Source: DASXQK01 sp963724385
GTDB taxonomy: Bacteria > Pseudomonadota > Alphaproteobacteria > Dongiales > Dongiaceae
Length of the DNA: 64,000 bases
Direction of reading: 5' to 3'
Assembly: GCA_963724385.1 (NCBI GenBank)
Contig: CAVRUJ010000001.1
Span: 682,001 to 746,000 of the forward strand
The translations under genes were made by a program, and so were the position numbers. The notes under the pieces were generated by a model, which saw only the letters and a list, made by a program, of their open reading frames with translations, was not told the origin of the DNA and did no database searches. Position 1 is the first letter of the stretch, and the number at the start of each line of letters is the position of its first letter. This document shows, in pieces, positions 8,211 to 16,384 of this stretch.

Positions 8211-8528
8211 ATGCCTTCTCAGCTCGATTGTCGAACTTCCCCTGAACCGGCGCCTTCCGGCGCCGAGGTTTCCGAGCCCGTCTTTTGCCTCTCATTGCGC
8301 AGCCTGCCCGAGATCGGCATCATCGCGCGCGTGGTCCAGCAGCTGGCGCGCCTCCAGCTGCTGCCGCAGAGCTGGCATGTCACGGGCGGCGGCGGCCATC
8401 TGCTGATGGACCTGCAGATCGTCGGCCTGGCCTCGCAGGAGAGCGAGCTGCTCGCCGAGGCGATGCGGCGCATCATCGGCGTCGAAGAGGTTCTGACCGC
8501 CAGGACCATGCGGCGAACCGCCGCTTGA
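8211..8528 (+). CDS. Small ACT-domain-like protein
   Basis: This 105-residue protein has a proline-rich start (about 20 residues) followed by a single beta-alpha-beta-beta-alpha-beta unit. The pattern FCLSLRSLPEIGIIARVVQQ, a glycine-rich turn, HLLMDLQIVGL, LLAEAMRRIIGVEEVLTA fits an ACT fold. It recalls the small regulatory subunit of acetolactate synthase II (IlvM type), but no synthase large subunit is adjacent. ACT domains bind amino acids and regulate enzymes; the ligand here is unknown. The start is supported by GGAG ten nucleotides upstream. A leader with nested stem-loops precedes the gene. Confidence 0.6.
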   Translation: MPSQLDCRTSPEPAPSGAEVSEPVFCLSLRSLPEIGIIARVVQQLARLQLLPQSWHVTGGGGHLLMDLQIVGLASQESELLAEAMRRIIGVEEVLTARTMRRTAA

Positions 8529-8562
8529 TCGCCTGACCGCGCCGGCCATAGCCTCCAGGCAG

Positions 8563-8602
8563 TAGAGCATGTTTCGATCCGATTGAATCGGAACATGCTC
8601 TA
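8563..8602. repeat. Dispersed palindrome, TAGAGCATGTT type
   Basis: A 40-bp inverted repeat has arms TAGAGCATGTTtCGATCCGATT and its complement, with little or no loop, 34 nt after the ACT-like gene. Similar TAGAGCATG...CATGCTCTA units are common between genes in alphaproteobacterial genomes (general knowledge). It could act as a terminator or mRNA stabiliser for the ACT-like gene. Confidence 0.65.
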
Positions 8603-8619
8603 GTTTCCTTGGTCTGGTC

Positions 8620-8662
8620 GCATTTTCTGCGCCGAACCGGTGCCCACTTCGGCGGAAAATGC
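8620..8662. repeat. Dispersed palindrome, GCATTTTC type
   Basis: The arms GCATTTTCTGCGCCGAA and TTCGGCGGAAAATGC flank an ACCGGTGCCCAC loop. It ends 14 nt before the PhyH start codon, so it lies in that gene's untranslated leader. It is a second dispersed palindrome family placed directly after the TAGAGCATG unit. Confidence 0.65.
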
Positions 8663-8676
8663 TTTAGGAGCCGCGC

Positions 8677-9477
8677 ATGAGCGATCGATCCCTCGTCGAC
8701 GACGCCACGGTCGAGGCCTTCCGCAAGGATGGCGCGGTCCCGTTGCGCGGCTTGTTCGCCGACTGGGTCGAGACGCTTCGGGCGGGCGTGGAAAAGAACC
8801 TCGCCGCGCCCAGCTCCGACGTGCGCATCTATGAGGGAAGCGGGGGCCGCTTCTTCGGCGACTATTGCAACTGGGACCGGATCCCTGAATACCGGGACTT
8901 CGTTTTCCATTCGCCGGCCGCCGAGGTGGCCCAGCGTCTGATGGGCTCCAGGACAGTCCGCCTATTCCACGAGCACGTGCTGGTGAAGGAGCCGGGTGCG
9001 GATGTGCCGACCCCCTGGCACCACGATCAACCCTATTATTGCGTCGACGGCCGGCAGAACGTGAGCCTTTGGGTCCCGCTCGATGCCGTGCCCCGCGATA
9101 CGGTCCCGGAATTCGTCGCCGGTTCCCATGCCTGGGGCCGCTGGTTCCAGCCCGAGCGCTTCAACCGCACGCCCTTGTTCACCGACGATCGCATGGAGAC
9201 GATTCCCGACATTGAGGCCGAGCGGGACAAATATCGCATCCTCGGTTGGGACCTTGAGCCGGGCGATGCGGTTGCCTTCCACTTCCTGACCTTGCACGGC
9301 GCCCCGGCCAACCGTTCGAGGAGCCGGCGCCGACGCGCGGTCTCGACCCGCTGGCTCGGCGACGATGCCGTCTTCGCCGAGCGCAAGGGCGTCACTTCGC
9401 CACCCTTTCGCGGCCTGAAGCTCAAAGCCGGCGACCCCATGGAGGGGCCGGAATTCCCCCTGGTCATCGCCGGCTGA
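8677..9477 (+). CDS. Phytanoyl-CoA dioxygenase (PhyH) family protein
   Basis: This is a 266-residue Fe(II)/2-oxoglutarate-dependent oxygenase of the PhyH superfamily. The metal triad is visible: His115-x-Asp117 in WHHDQPYY and the distal His207 in FLTLHGAP. Arginines that can bind 2-oxoglutarate follow (residues 213-225). These enzymes hydroxylate small molecules such as fatty acyl or osmolyte-like substrates; the substrate here is unknown. GGAG lies 7 nt before the ATG. It converges on the D-2-hydroxyacid dehydrogenase gene with a 9-nt gap. Two palindromic elements lie just upstream, so its promoter must be within or before them. Confidence 0.88.
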   Translation: MSDRSLVDDATVEAFRKDGAVPLRGLFADWVETLRAGVEKNLAAPSSDVRIYEGSGGRFFGDYCNWDRIPEYRDFVFHSPAAEVAQRLMGSRTVRLFHEHVLVKEPGADVPTPWHHDQPYYCVDGRQNVSLWVPLDAVPRDTVPEFVAGSHAWGRWFQPERFNRTPLFTDDRMETIPDIEAERDKYRILGWDLEPGDAVAFHFLTLHGAPANRSRSRRRRAVSTRWLGDDAVFAERKGVTSPPFRGLKLKAGDPMEGPEFPLVIAG

Positions 9478-9486
9478 AGCCGGCCC

Positions 9487-10470
9487 CTAATACTCCAGCT
9501 TCGGGTCGATCCGGTTGAGAAGCGGTCGGCCAGCGAGGAACCGCCGGCAATTGCACAGCAGCAGGTCATAGTTGCGCGGCATATAGGCCTCGCGGTCGTC
9601 CGAGGAGACATGCGGGACGACGAGCAGGTTCGGCGCGTCCCAAAGGGGGGAATCTTCGGGCAAGGGCTCCTCGGCGAAGACATCGAGGATGGCTCCGGAA
9701 AGCCGGCCGCTCTTCAGGGCCGCGATGAGCGCGGCTTCGTCCACCAGGCCGCCGCGCCCCACATTGACCAAGCCGGCGCCGGGTTTCAGGATTTGCAGCT
9801 CCCGCCGGCCGATGAGGCCGCGGCTGGCGGCGGTGAGGGGTGCTGCAAGATAGAGGAAGTCTGCCTTGGGCAGCACGCGATCGATCCTCTCCACGGGCAG
9901 GACCTGGTCCGCATGCGGGTTCTCTCGACCCGAGCGGGTGATCCCGATCACCTCGAGGCCCAGGTGCCTGGCGCTCTGCGCTGCCGCTCCGCCCATGCCC
10001 CCCAGTCCGACGATGACCACCGTCTTTCCGGAGATGAGGGAGGAAAGGCGCTGCTCCCAATGATGCCGGCGCTGGGCCGTGGCGAAGAACGTCATGTGTG
10101 AATGCAGCATCAGCAGGGCCATGGTGGCGAACTCGCCCTGCTTGGGCCCGTGAACGCCGCTGCAGTTGGTGAGCTTGACCTTGGCTGGCAGCCAGTCGAG
10201 AGGCAGGAGATGCTCAACTCCCGCGCCGGTGAGCTGGATCCATTTCAGCGCCGGCGCGCGGGTGCCGAGGCCGGCTGTCGGGAACTTCCAGCCCACCAAG
10301 ACTTCGGCCCGGGCGAGCTTGCTCGCCAGTTCCGTCTCGTCGGCCGCGTAGGAGACCCTGAGCCGTCCCGCCAGATCGGGATAGCGCCTTGCTATGTCGC
10401 GGAACTCCGCCTTGGTGCGGTCGGCTGGCATCAGTTCCGATGCCGGCCTGTCGATTAGCACACGCAGCAT
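9487..10470 (-). CDS. D-2-hydroxyacid dehydrogenase family protein
   Basis: This NAD(P)-dependent oxidoreductase of about 327 residues belongs to the D-isomer 2-hydroxyacid dehydrogenase family. The dinucleotide motif VIVGLGGMGG is central. The catalytic set is visible: Arg in NVGRGGLVDE, Glu in EEPLPEDSPLW and His in VPHVSSDD. These enzymes interconvert 2-keto and D-2-hydroxy acids; the substrate (glyoxylate/hydroxypyruvate-like or other) is not clear. ATG 10470 is chosen because GAGG lies 8 nt upstream; a GTG at 10479 is an alternative. It follows the aldolase-SDR fusion on the same strand with a gap of about 110 nt, so both may act in one hydroxy-acid pathway. Confidence 0.88.
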   Translation of the reverse strand: MLRVLIDRPASELMPADRTKAEFRDIARRYPDLAGRLRVSYAADETELASKLARAEVLVGWKFPTAGLGTRAPALKWIQLTGAGVEHLLPLDWLPAKVKLTNCSGVHGPKQGEFATMALLMLHSHMTFFATAQRRHHWEQRLSSLISGKTVVIVGLGGMGGAAAQSARHLGLEVIGITRSGRENPHADQVLPVERIDRVLPKADFLYLAAPLTAASRGLIGRRELQILKPGAGLVNVGRGGLVDEAALIAALKSGRLSGAILDVFAEEPLPEDSPLWDAPNLLVVPHVSSDDREAYMPRNYDLLLCNCRRFLAGRPLLNRIDPKLEY

Positions 10471-10579
10471 GCTTTGCACCTCGCGATGAAAAGGAGAATC
10501 GACGATCTGCTGTCCGGTCAGGGCCTAGTCGGCCCGACGCGCTTGCAGTCGCCATCCTCGACGATGATGTCGGCGAGGA

Positions 10580-12079
10580 TCATTTGGCCGGCGGCAGAAA
10601 TCCGGCGAGCTGCTTTTCCAGGGCCTTGGGATCCAGCTCATGGCCGGCCGCCATGCCTGCGGCCATGTCGCCGGGGTAGACCTCCTCAAGGCCGTATTCC
10701 AGACCGTGAACGATGGCTGCGGCCACCTCGGCCGGCTGGATCTTGGGAACTGGCACGCCCCGGGTCATGTCGGTGTCGACCGCGCCGGGCAGCACGGCCA
10801 TGACCCGCGTGCCCTGACCGGCGAGTTCGGCCCGGACGGCTTGGGTCAGCGAAAGCCCGGCGGCCTTGGAGGCCGCGAGCGAACCCATGAGCGGCAGGTT
10901 CACATGGGCCAGGATCGACAGCATGTTGACGATCGCCCCGCTCCCTTTGGCCTTTTTCAGGATCGGGGCGAAGGCGCGGCACATGGCAAGCGTGCCGAAA
11001 TAGTTCACTTCCATCTCGCGCCGGGCGTTGTCGGTGCTTTCGATGCCGAGGAGCGGCGTATTGAAATTCACGCCCGCGTTGTTGACCAGGAGAGTCACGT
11101 CCTTGCAGGCCTTGGCCGCCGCAGCCACGTGGTCCGGCTTGGTGACGTCGAGGGCGATGGGAATGAGCTTGCCGGGCGCCCTGGCGACGAGCTTGGCGAC
11201 CTTCTTCGGATCACGGGCGCTGCAATAGATCTTGGCGGCGCCGGCTGCCAGCAAGGCCTTCACGATCTCAGGGCCGATGCCGCGGCTGGTGCCGGTGACG
11301 AGCGCGACCGTGCCGGCGAGCGTGCGGCGCTTGCCGCCGGCGAAGCGCGCGACATGCGCCTTGCCGGCAGCCTGGAGGAAGTCCTGGTCGTTGCCCAGCA
11401 CCATCCACTGGAACCCCTGGCGCAAGCGGTCGAGGGCGTGGCTGCTGTGCATGGTGAAGAGGCCGCAGGGTTTTCCCGCCTTGCGGCAGGTGGCGAGGAT
11501 CGCCTGCAGCGCCTGCTCGTGTTTGGGCCCCAGATCGGGGAAGACGCCGAGGGAAAGCGACAGATCGCTGGGGCCTATGAAGATCAGATCGACCCCCGGC
11601 ACGGCGGCGATTGCCGCGGCGTTCTTCAGGCCCTTTTCGGTCTCGATCATCACCGAAAGCAGGGTTCCGCGGTTGGCGCCCTTGGCGTAAGAACTGAAAT
11701 CGAGCATCGGCCTGACCCCGCCGGCCGAGCGCCGGCCATCGGGCGGGTATTTGGCCGCGGCGACTGCGGCCTTCGCTTCCTCGGCGCTTTCGATCAGCGG
11801 CACGATGACCCCGGCCGCACCCAGGTCGAGAGCATCGCCGATGCCGGCCGGGTCATTGGCCGCGACGCGGACGACCGGCTCGGTCTTGGCGCGCACGGCG
11901 GCGAAGCCGTGATAGAGGCTCTGGCGATCCCAAAGCCCGTGCTGCATGTCGAAGATCATCGCATCGGGCCTGCCCTCGGCCATGACTTCGGCCGCGGCGA
12001 CGGAGCCGAGCCCGACCCAGAGCGAGCCAATGGCCCCGCCCGAAGCCAGGCGCTCCAGCAGCGGATTGGCGGCAGTCAT
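10580..12079 (-). CDS. Fusion of HpcH/HpaI-type aldolase and short-chain dehydrogenase/reductase
   Basis: This is a single chain of 499 residues. The first half (1 to about 250) is an HpcH/HpaI class II aldolase with DAMIFDMQHG, an IESAEE metal-binding segment and FIGPSDLSLSLG; such enzymes cleave or form 4-hydroxy-2-oxoacids with pyruvate. The second half (about 255-499) is an SDR with VTGTSRGIG for NAD(P) and LLVNNAGVN. The SDR active site is abnormal: Ser388 and Lys405 are present, but the catalytic Tyr position 401 is Leu (GSLAASK). So the reductase half may be inactive or changed in function. The start ATG follows a GGGGGGAC ribosome site. Neighbouring D-2-hydroxyacid dehydrogenase suggests oxo/hydroxy-acid metabolism. 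Confidence 0.87.
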   Translation of the reverse strand: MTAANPLLERLASGGAIGSLWVGLGSVAAAEVMAEGRPDAMIFDMQHGLWDRQSLYHGFAAVRAKTEPVVRVAANDPAGIGDALDLGAAGVIVPLIESAEEAKAAVAAAKYPPDGRRSAGGVRPMLDFSSYAKGANRGTLLSVMIETEKGLKNAAAIAAVPGVDLIFIGPSDLSLSLGVFPDLGPKHEQALQAILATCRKAGKPCGLFTMHSSHALDRLRQGFQWMVLGNDQDFLQAAGKAHVARFAGGKRRTLAGTVALVTGTSRGIGPEIVKALLAAGAAKIYCSARDPKKVAKLVARAPGKLIPIALDVTKPDHVAAAAKACKDVTLLVNNAGVNFNTPLLGIESTDNARREMEVNYFGTLAMCRAFAPILKKAKGSGAIVNMLSILAHVNLPLMGSLAASKAAGLSLTQAVRAELAGQGTRVMAVLPGAVDTDMTRGVPVPKIQPAEVAAAIVHGLEYGLEEVYPGDMAAGMAAGHELDPKALEKQLAGFLPPAK

Positions 12080-12109
12080 GGCGTCCCCCCTTGCTTGCTG
12101 GCCGAGACT

Positions 12110-13168
12110 CTATAGGGAGCGAAGGGTCGGCGGCAATTCGGGTCGCGCCGGCCGGATATCACACGCCTGGCGCCCGGCAATGCCAATCCCGGGCGACGCG
12201 ACGGCAAGGCCGAGAAGGGTGGCGAAGCAGATCAGCGGCGAAAGGAGACAAAGCTCAGGGCCAATGGGGACCAGCCACGGCGCCAACCCGACGAGCAGCA
12301 GGATCGCAGACAGGATGAGGCGCCGAGCCGGCGGGCGCGACTCTTCGACTGCCGCCGCCGCGATCACCAGCATCGGGACCAGGAGAACCGCAAATCGCGC
12401 CGGCTGCTGATATCCAAGCGGCAAAGGGGCGATCAGCATGGCGCTGACTTCCGCCGCCAGCGACAGGCCGGCGACGGGCGCGCCACGCAGCCGAAATCCG
12501 AAGAACGCCGCAAGAGCCGCGAGCCAGGCGATTTCGATCGCCTTTGTCCACATATCGGCCGTCGCCAGATCAGTACCGGCTAAGGTCGCCAGGGCGGATC
12601 GCAGCGTCATCAGACTGTCGCCGCTGGATGCCAACGCCCGCAGCCACTCGCCATAGAGGCGAGTGGTGCCGTCCGCGCCGAACCAGATGGCGGGCAGCAG
12701 GAAGCCGAATGCCAGCAAGGCGATCGCGCTCGCCAGGCTCCAGCGATACTGACGGCGCCAGGCCATCCAAGGCAGCAGGAGCGCCGACCCGTAGGGCTTG
12801 AGGCAGACGGCAAAGCCGTACAGCAGGCCGGAGAGACCGGTCCGCGTGCGAACCAGCACGGCCACAGACATAACCCCCAAGGTGAGGAGGTTGATGTTGT
12901 GCATCTTCAATTCGAACCTGACGTAGTAGAAGGATGCGGCAAAGGCGAGGGCGATCGCCAGAAACCGCTCTGGCCTTTGGGTCAGGCCGGTAATGGTCGC
13001 CCAGGATGCCAGCGTCGCAACGACGGCCGCAGTTTCGAGCATGAGATGAATCCGAAAGGCCGTGGTTTCGCCCAATTGGGAAAACAGGAAGTGGAAAACG
13101 GCAGTCCAAGGCGGATACAGGTAATTCGGAAGACTGCGCTGCGCTAGGAGAGCGCGGCTATCGTGCAT
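12110..13168 (-). CDS. GT87-like (DUF2029) membrane glycosyltransferase, with probable upstream frameshift
   Basis: This polytopic membrane protein of 352 residues resembles the GT87/DUF2029 family (polyprenyl-phosphate mannosyltransferases of the GT-C fold). The family-like LYPPWT segment lies near the N-terminus, and about nine hydrophobic helices follow. The expected first helix is not in this frame. It appears upstream in another frame, read from ATG 13311 (SEAGIIAGLAIYLIYELM), and the main frame contains the matching continuation (QLFSPSVGPDWFRDIGIQ) before Met 13168. A one-base frameshift near 13220 therefore probably splits the gene, by mutation or sequencing error. It is the last of a run of glycosyltransferases on the minus strand. 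Confidence 0.75.
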   Translation of the reverse strand: MHDSRALLAQRSLPNYLYPPWTAVFHFLFSQLGETTAFRIHLMLETAAVVATLASWATITGLTQRPERFLAIALAFAASFYYVRFELKMHNINLLTLGVMSVAVLVRTRTGLSGLLYGFAVCLKPYGSALLLPWMAWRRQYRWSLASAIALLAFGFLLPAIWFGADGTTRLYGEWLRALASSGDSLMTLRSALATLAGTDLATADMWTKAIEIAWLAALAAFFGFRLRGAPVAGLSLAAEVSAMLIAPLPLGYQQPARFAVLLVPMLVIAAAAVEESRPPARRLILSAILLLVGLAPWLVPIGPELCLLSPLICFATLLGLAVASPGIGIAGRQACDIRPARPELPPTLRSL

Positions 13169-13424
13169 CTGGATCCCGATATCCCTGAACCAGTCCGGGC
13201 CGACTGACGGGCTGAACAGCTGGCGAGCATCAGCTCGTAGATAAGATAGATGGCGAGACCAGCGATGATTCCCGCCTCGGACACCATCCGATGCCTACGA
13301 TAGAATGACATGTCCTCGACGACCCCTTCCTCGGCTCGAGAGGCTAGTCATCCGCGTCGGCGACGCCAATCGCAAGGGCAATCGGGTCCTGCCCCGACAT
13401 CTGCGCCGGCCGGGGCAGATGTGT

Positions 13425-13460
13425 GGTTGCTGCTGCACGGGAGGCAGGATTCCAGGATAC
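13425..13460 (-). terminator. Possible terminator hairpin after the glycosyltransferase gene
   Basis: The gap 13312-13478 holds no recognisable gene. Inverted repeats around 13390-13425 (CATCTGC/GCAGATG and CCCGG/CCGGG) and G/C-rich stretches up to 13460 can form hairpins downstream of the minus-strand glycosyltransferase. No clear T-run is seen, so the call and its limits are weak. Confidence 0.2.
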
Positions 13461-13478
13461 CGCCTAACCCCGCCGGGC

Positions 13479-14732
13479 TCAGATTCGGGCGAGGGAATCG
13501 ACGAGAGAGAGGATGCCGGCAACGGCATTCTCGAAGCCATACCGCCTTTCAAGCAGCGCCTGCCCTTCGGCGGCAAGAGCGGCGGCGAGCGCGGGATCCC
13601 GGCGCAGGCGCAGGGCAGCGGCCGCGAAATCTTCCGATCCATCGGCGATGAGCAAATGGCACCCATCGGCGGCTTCGAGGCCCGCCGCGCCGATACGCGT
13701 CGAGACAACCGGCAGGCCTTGGGCGAAGGCTTCGAGGATCTTGATCCGGCTGCCGCCGCCGGCCCGGACTGGTACGACGGCGACCGCAGAATCGGCATAG
13801 AAGGGTACGAGATCGGCGGGTCCGGCGTGAACGGCGACATCGGGGAGGGTGGCCAGCGCCCGAACTTTTTCTCCTGGGCGCTGGCCCACGAGGCCTACGT
13901 GGCGCGGGCCGCCGGCTTGGCGGATGAGCGGCAGCACCTCGCGGCAGAAGAAGCGGGCGCCATCGGCATTGGGGTAGTAGCCGAAATTCCCGACCATGAG
14001 ATAATCGATGCTCTTGGCGGATGCCGGAGAAACCGGCGCCTTGCCGCTTGCGCGCAGGGCATTGGCGACCACGGCGATGCGCGCGTCGCGAAACTCCTCC
14101 TGAAGCGCCGCCGCTTCGCCCGGCGCGGCCAGCAGGATCAGGTCGAAGCGCGGGAGAAAGTCGCGGCGCAGCCGGTCGAGCTTGCTTGCTTCCTGGACGG
14201 CGGCGTCGGCGGCGTCGGCTTCCCCGTTCAGCGCATGAAGGCTGCCGATGGCCCGTTGGGTCGCGCCGTCGTCCTCGTCCAGGTCGAGAATCGAACGCCG
14301 TGCGGCCGGACCGGCGCCGGCGAGGGGCGCCAGATAAAGGCGCTCGACATGCAAGGCGTCGAACCGGGTTTCGCCAAGACGGGTCCGCAGCATGGCTCCG
14401 GCGGCAGCGGCGTCGTAGGGGTATAGGCGGGGCCAGGCGTAGCGGGCCAAAGCGGCCCGGCGCTCGACAGGATCGCGAAGCCCGGCAATCAGCCGATAGT
14501 GGGGATGGAGGAGCGCGCCGAGAGGCAGTGTTTCCACCCTCCGCGCCTGCTGGCGGACGAAGTCGGAGACACCAGGCGAAGGGTCGGCTTCGGCGACGGG
14601 AAGGACCGCCAAGGTCACTTCAAATCGCCTCGCGTAGGCCGCGAGGAAGACGCCCGCGCGCATGGCAAGCCCGTTGCCCTCGGTTGCTGGCATCACTGGC
14701 GACAGGAAAAGAAGCGAGGGAGGCCGGTTCAC
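13479..14732 (-). CDS. Glycosyltransferase, GT-B fold (family 1/4-like)
   Basis: This is a 417-residue cytosolic or membrane-associated sugar transferase of the GT-B type. The N-terminal Rossmann domain starts LLFLSPVMPATEGNG. The C-terminal nucleotide-sugar domain has VVPVRAGGGSRIKILEAFA followed by GLPVVSTRIGAAGLE, the usual donor-binding region. The start is GTG 14732, which overlaps the stop of the upstream GT2 gene (GTGA), giving translational coupling. A longer open frame upstream has no protein-like features. It belongs to the island that also holds the precursor-like peptides and probably builds a surface glycan or decorates a product; the acceptor is unknown. Confidence 0.85.
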   Translation of the reverse strand: MNRPPSLLFLSPVMPATEGNGLAMRAGVFLAAYARRFEVTLAVLPVAEADPSPGVSDFVRQQARRVETLPLGALLHPHYRLIAGLRDPVERRAALARYAWPRLYPYDAAAAGAMLRTRLGETRFDALHVERLYLAPLAGAGPAARRSILDLDEDDGATQRAIGSLHALNGEADAADAAVQEASKLDRLRRDFLPRFDLILLAAPGEAAALQEEFRDARIAVVANALRASGKAPVSPASAKSIDYLMVGNFGYYPNADGARFFCREVLPLIRQAGGPRHVGLVGQRPGEKVRALATLPDVAVHAGPADLVPFYADSAVAVVPVRAGGGSRIKILEAFAQGLPVVSTRIGAAGLEAADGCHLLIADGSEDFAAAALRLRRDPALAAALAAEGQALLERRYGFENAVAGILSLVDSLARI

Positions 14733-15850
14733 CTGATCGTCGCGGCGCGGCTGCGGGCCAGCGCCGCCTTGGCCCGATACTCCAGCGAGCTCGGATTCGC
14801 TGCCGTCGCCCGGCCATAAAAGGCCGCGCTCGTCCCGTAGTCGCCCATCTGGAAGTAGCAATTGCCCAGCGCCGCGAAGGCCACCTCGCGGAACAGGCGC
14901 TTCTCGAAGCCAAGATCGCGAAAGCGGAAACGATCCGGATCGATGCGCGTCAGGGCCAGGTAGGCCTCGGCCGCTTCGCCATGGCGCCCGGCCCTCATCG
15001 CGACATTGCCGCGCCAGAGCAAGGTCAACGGATTGTCCGGGAATTGAGCTGCCGCCTCGGCAAGCAGCGATTCGGCCGGCCCGCCACGGGCGCATTCCAG
15101 GCGGAGAAGATCGAAATAGGCGAGACTCACGACGCCTGACGGTCCGCCGCGCCGGCGGGCGACAGCGATGGCGTTGGACCAGGCTTCATAGGCCCCCGGC
15201 TCGTCGCCGGTGGCCTCCAGGATGCGTCCCAGGTGGTGCCAGTTGTAAATAACCTCGGGCCGGCGTGCGAGTTCGGCTCGCAGCATGGGCAGGTTGCGCC
15301 TGTGCTTGTGCTCCTGGGGCCCGTCATAGCCGATATGCTCGAGCAGGAGATCCGGCTCGCCGATCTCGAGACCGCGCTCCTCGGACAGTCGCAGGATGTC
15401 GATGGAGACCTTCTCGTGAATGGCGCCCCGGAAGCGGATGCGGGGATCGTTGCGGAACAAGCGGTACTCCCGGCAGAGCGTGTAGCCGGTCTTGATCCGG
15501 AACCATGGGCGGGCGGCGATGAGGCCCGGGTGGTCAAGCGCCGCTCTTGCCTTGGCCTTGTCGGCGGGAGCGAGCCGTTCGTCGGCGTCGATATAGAGGA
15601 TCCACTCGCCTCGCGCCTCGGCCAAGGCGGCATTGCGCGCCGCGGCGAAATCGTTCCGCCACGGGAATTCGATTAGCCTTGCGCCATGAGCGTGCGCGAT
15701 CTCGCGGCTGCGATCGGTAGAGCCAGTGTCGGCGATGACGATCTCGTCGACGACCGGCTCGATGGACGCCAGGCAATCCTCAAGGACGGATTCCTCGTCC
15801 TTGACGATCATCACGGCGCTCAGGAAAGCTCCGGACGGTTCCTCAGTCAT
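14729..15850 (-). CDS. Glycosyltransferase family 2 with TPR-like C-terminal region
   Basis: This is a 373-residue protein. Residues 1 to about 230 form a GT-A domain of family 2: AVMIVKDEESVLEDCLASI, VIADTGSTDRS and the metal-binding IDADERL (DxD). The remainder is helical with repeats like those of tetratricopeptide proteins (for example YNWHHLGRILEATGD and ALGNCYFQMGDYGTSAAFYGRA, given in part). This GT2-TPR layout is known from bacterial SPBc2-type and related transferases. The gene begins 50 nt after the third precursor-like peptide, on the same strand, and its stop overlaps the next glycosyltransferase start, so it is probably co-transcribed with both. Confidence 0.88.
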   Translation of the reverse strand: MTEEPSGAFLSAVMIVKDEESVLEDCLASIEPVVDEIVIADTGSTDRSREIAHAHGARLIEFPWRNDFAAARNAALAEARGEWILYIDADERLAPADKAKARAALDHPGLIAARPWFRIKTGYTLCREYRLFRNDPRIRFRGAIHEKVSIDILRLSEERGLEIGEPDLLLEHIGYDGPQEHKHRRNLPMLRAELARRPEVIYNWHHLGRILEATGDEPGAYEAWSNAIAVARRRGGPSGVVSLAYFDLLRLECARGGPAESLLAEAAAQFPDNPLTLLWRGNVAMRAGRHGEAAEAYLALTRIDPDRFRFRDLGFEKRLFREVAFAALGNCYFQMGDYGTSAAFYGRATAANPSSLEYRAKAALARSRAATIR

Positions 15851-15900
15851 ACCATCGGGACGGATCGGGCCTTCACCGGGCCGGGCGGGAAAATAGCCGC

Positions 15901-16077
15901 CTATTTTGGTGCAGAGCCGTTAGTCGGCAACGCTTCGGCATTCACGATGTTTGCCATGGAAAACGATGCGACCAGCGGGGCGACAAAGGCGCCCGTGCCG
16001 ATCAGCTTGCCGATGAACTGGCGCTTTTCGGGATCGACATTGTCGAGGATCGATTCCTCCGGCTGCGGCTTTGACAT
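15901..16077 (-). CDS. Precursor-like small peptide A (58 aa)
   Basis: This small protein is one of three tandem paralogues. The first 15 residues are polar (SKPQPEESILDNV). The conserved block DPEKRQFIGKLIGTG leads into a hydrophobic stretch with FVAPLVASFSM, then NIVNAEA and the tail LPTNGSAPK. The KR-x-F-I plus hydrophobic run plus AEA looks like a Tat- or Sec-like signal with an AxA cleavage site, which would leave a 9-residue product; this is inference. In all three copies a GGGG-rich sequence precedes the same ATG by 5-6 nt, so this ATG is preferred over the ATG four codons earlier. The PqqD- and HprK-like genes upstream make it a candidate modified-peptide precursor. Confidence 0.75.
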   Translation of the reverse strand: MSKPQPEESILDNVDPEKRQFIGKLIGTGAFVAPLVASFSMANIVNAEALPTNGSAPK

Positions 16078-16130
16078 CCTTGCCCCCATATTGTCGCTCC
16101 CGCCACCGGGCCGGGCGGGGGAATTGCCGC

Positions 16131-16304
16131 CTATAGCTTAGAACTGTTTACCGGCTGCGCTTCGGCATTCACGATGTTCGCCATCGAAAACGAGGCGACG
16201 AGCGGGGCGACGAAGGCGCCCGTGCCGATCAGCTTGCCGATGAACTGGCGCTTTTCGGGATCGACATAGTCGAGAAGTGGCATGTCTGGCTGTGGCTCTG
16301 ACAT
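16131..16304 (-). CDS. Precursor-like small peptide B (57 aa)
   Basis: This second tandem paralogue is nearly identical to peptide A from DPEKRQFIGKLIGTG through SFSMANIVNAEA, including at the DNA level, so the pair arose by recent duplication. The N-terminal region (SEPQPDMPLLDYV) and the C-terminal tail differ. The tail after the AEA motif is QPVNSSKL, 8 residues. In-frame upstream start options are TTG and ATG within four codons, but the shared ribosome-site spacing favours the ATG at 16304. No Cys is present, so thioether or disulfide chemistry is excluded. Conserved tail Ser residues could be targets of the neighbouring HprK-like kinase (inference). Confidence 0.75.
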   Translation of the reverse strand: MSEPQPDMPLLDYVDPEKRQFIGKLIGTGAFVAPLVASFSMANIVNAEAQPVNSSKL

Positions 16305-16384
16305 CCTCATCCCCAATTGGCAGACTCTTCAGCCGGATCGAACGGTGGCCGGCGGTTCAAACAGTCAGGAATCGAATCTGCCAC

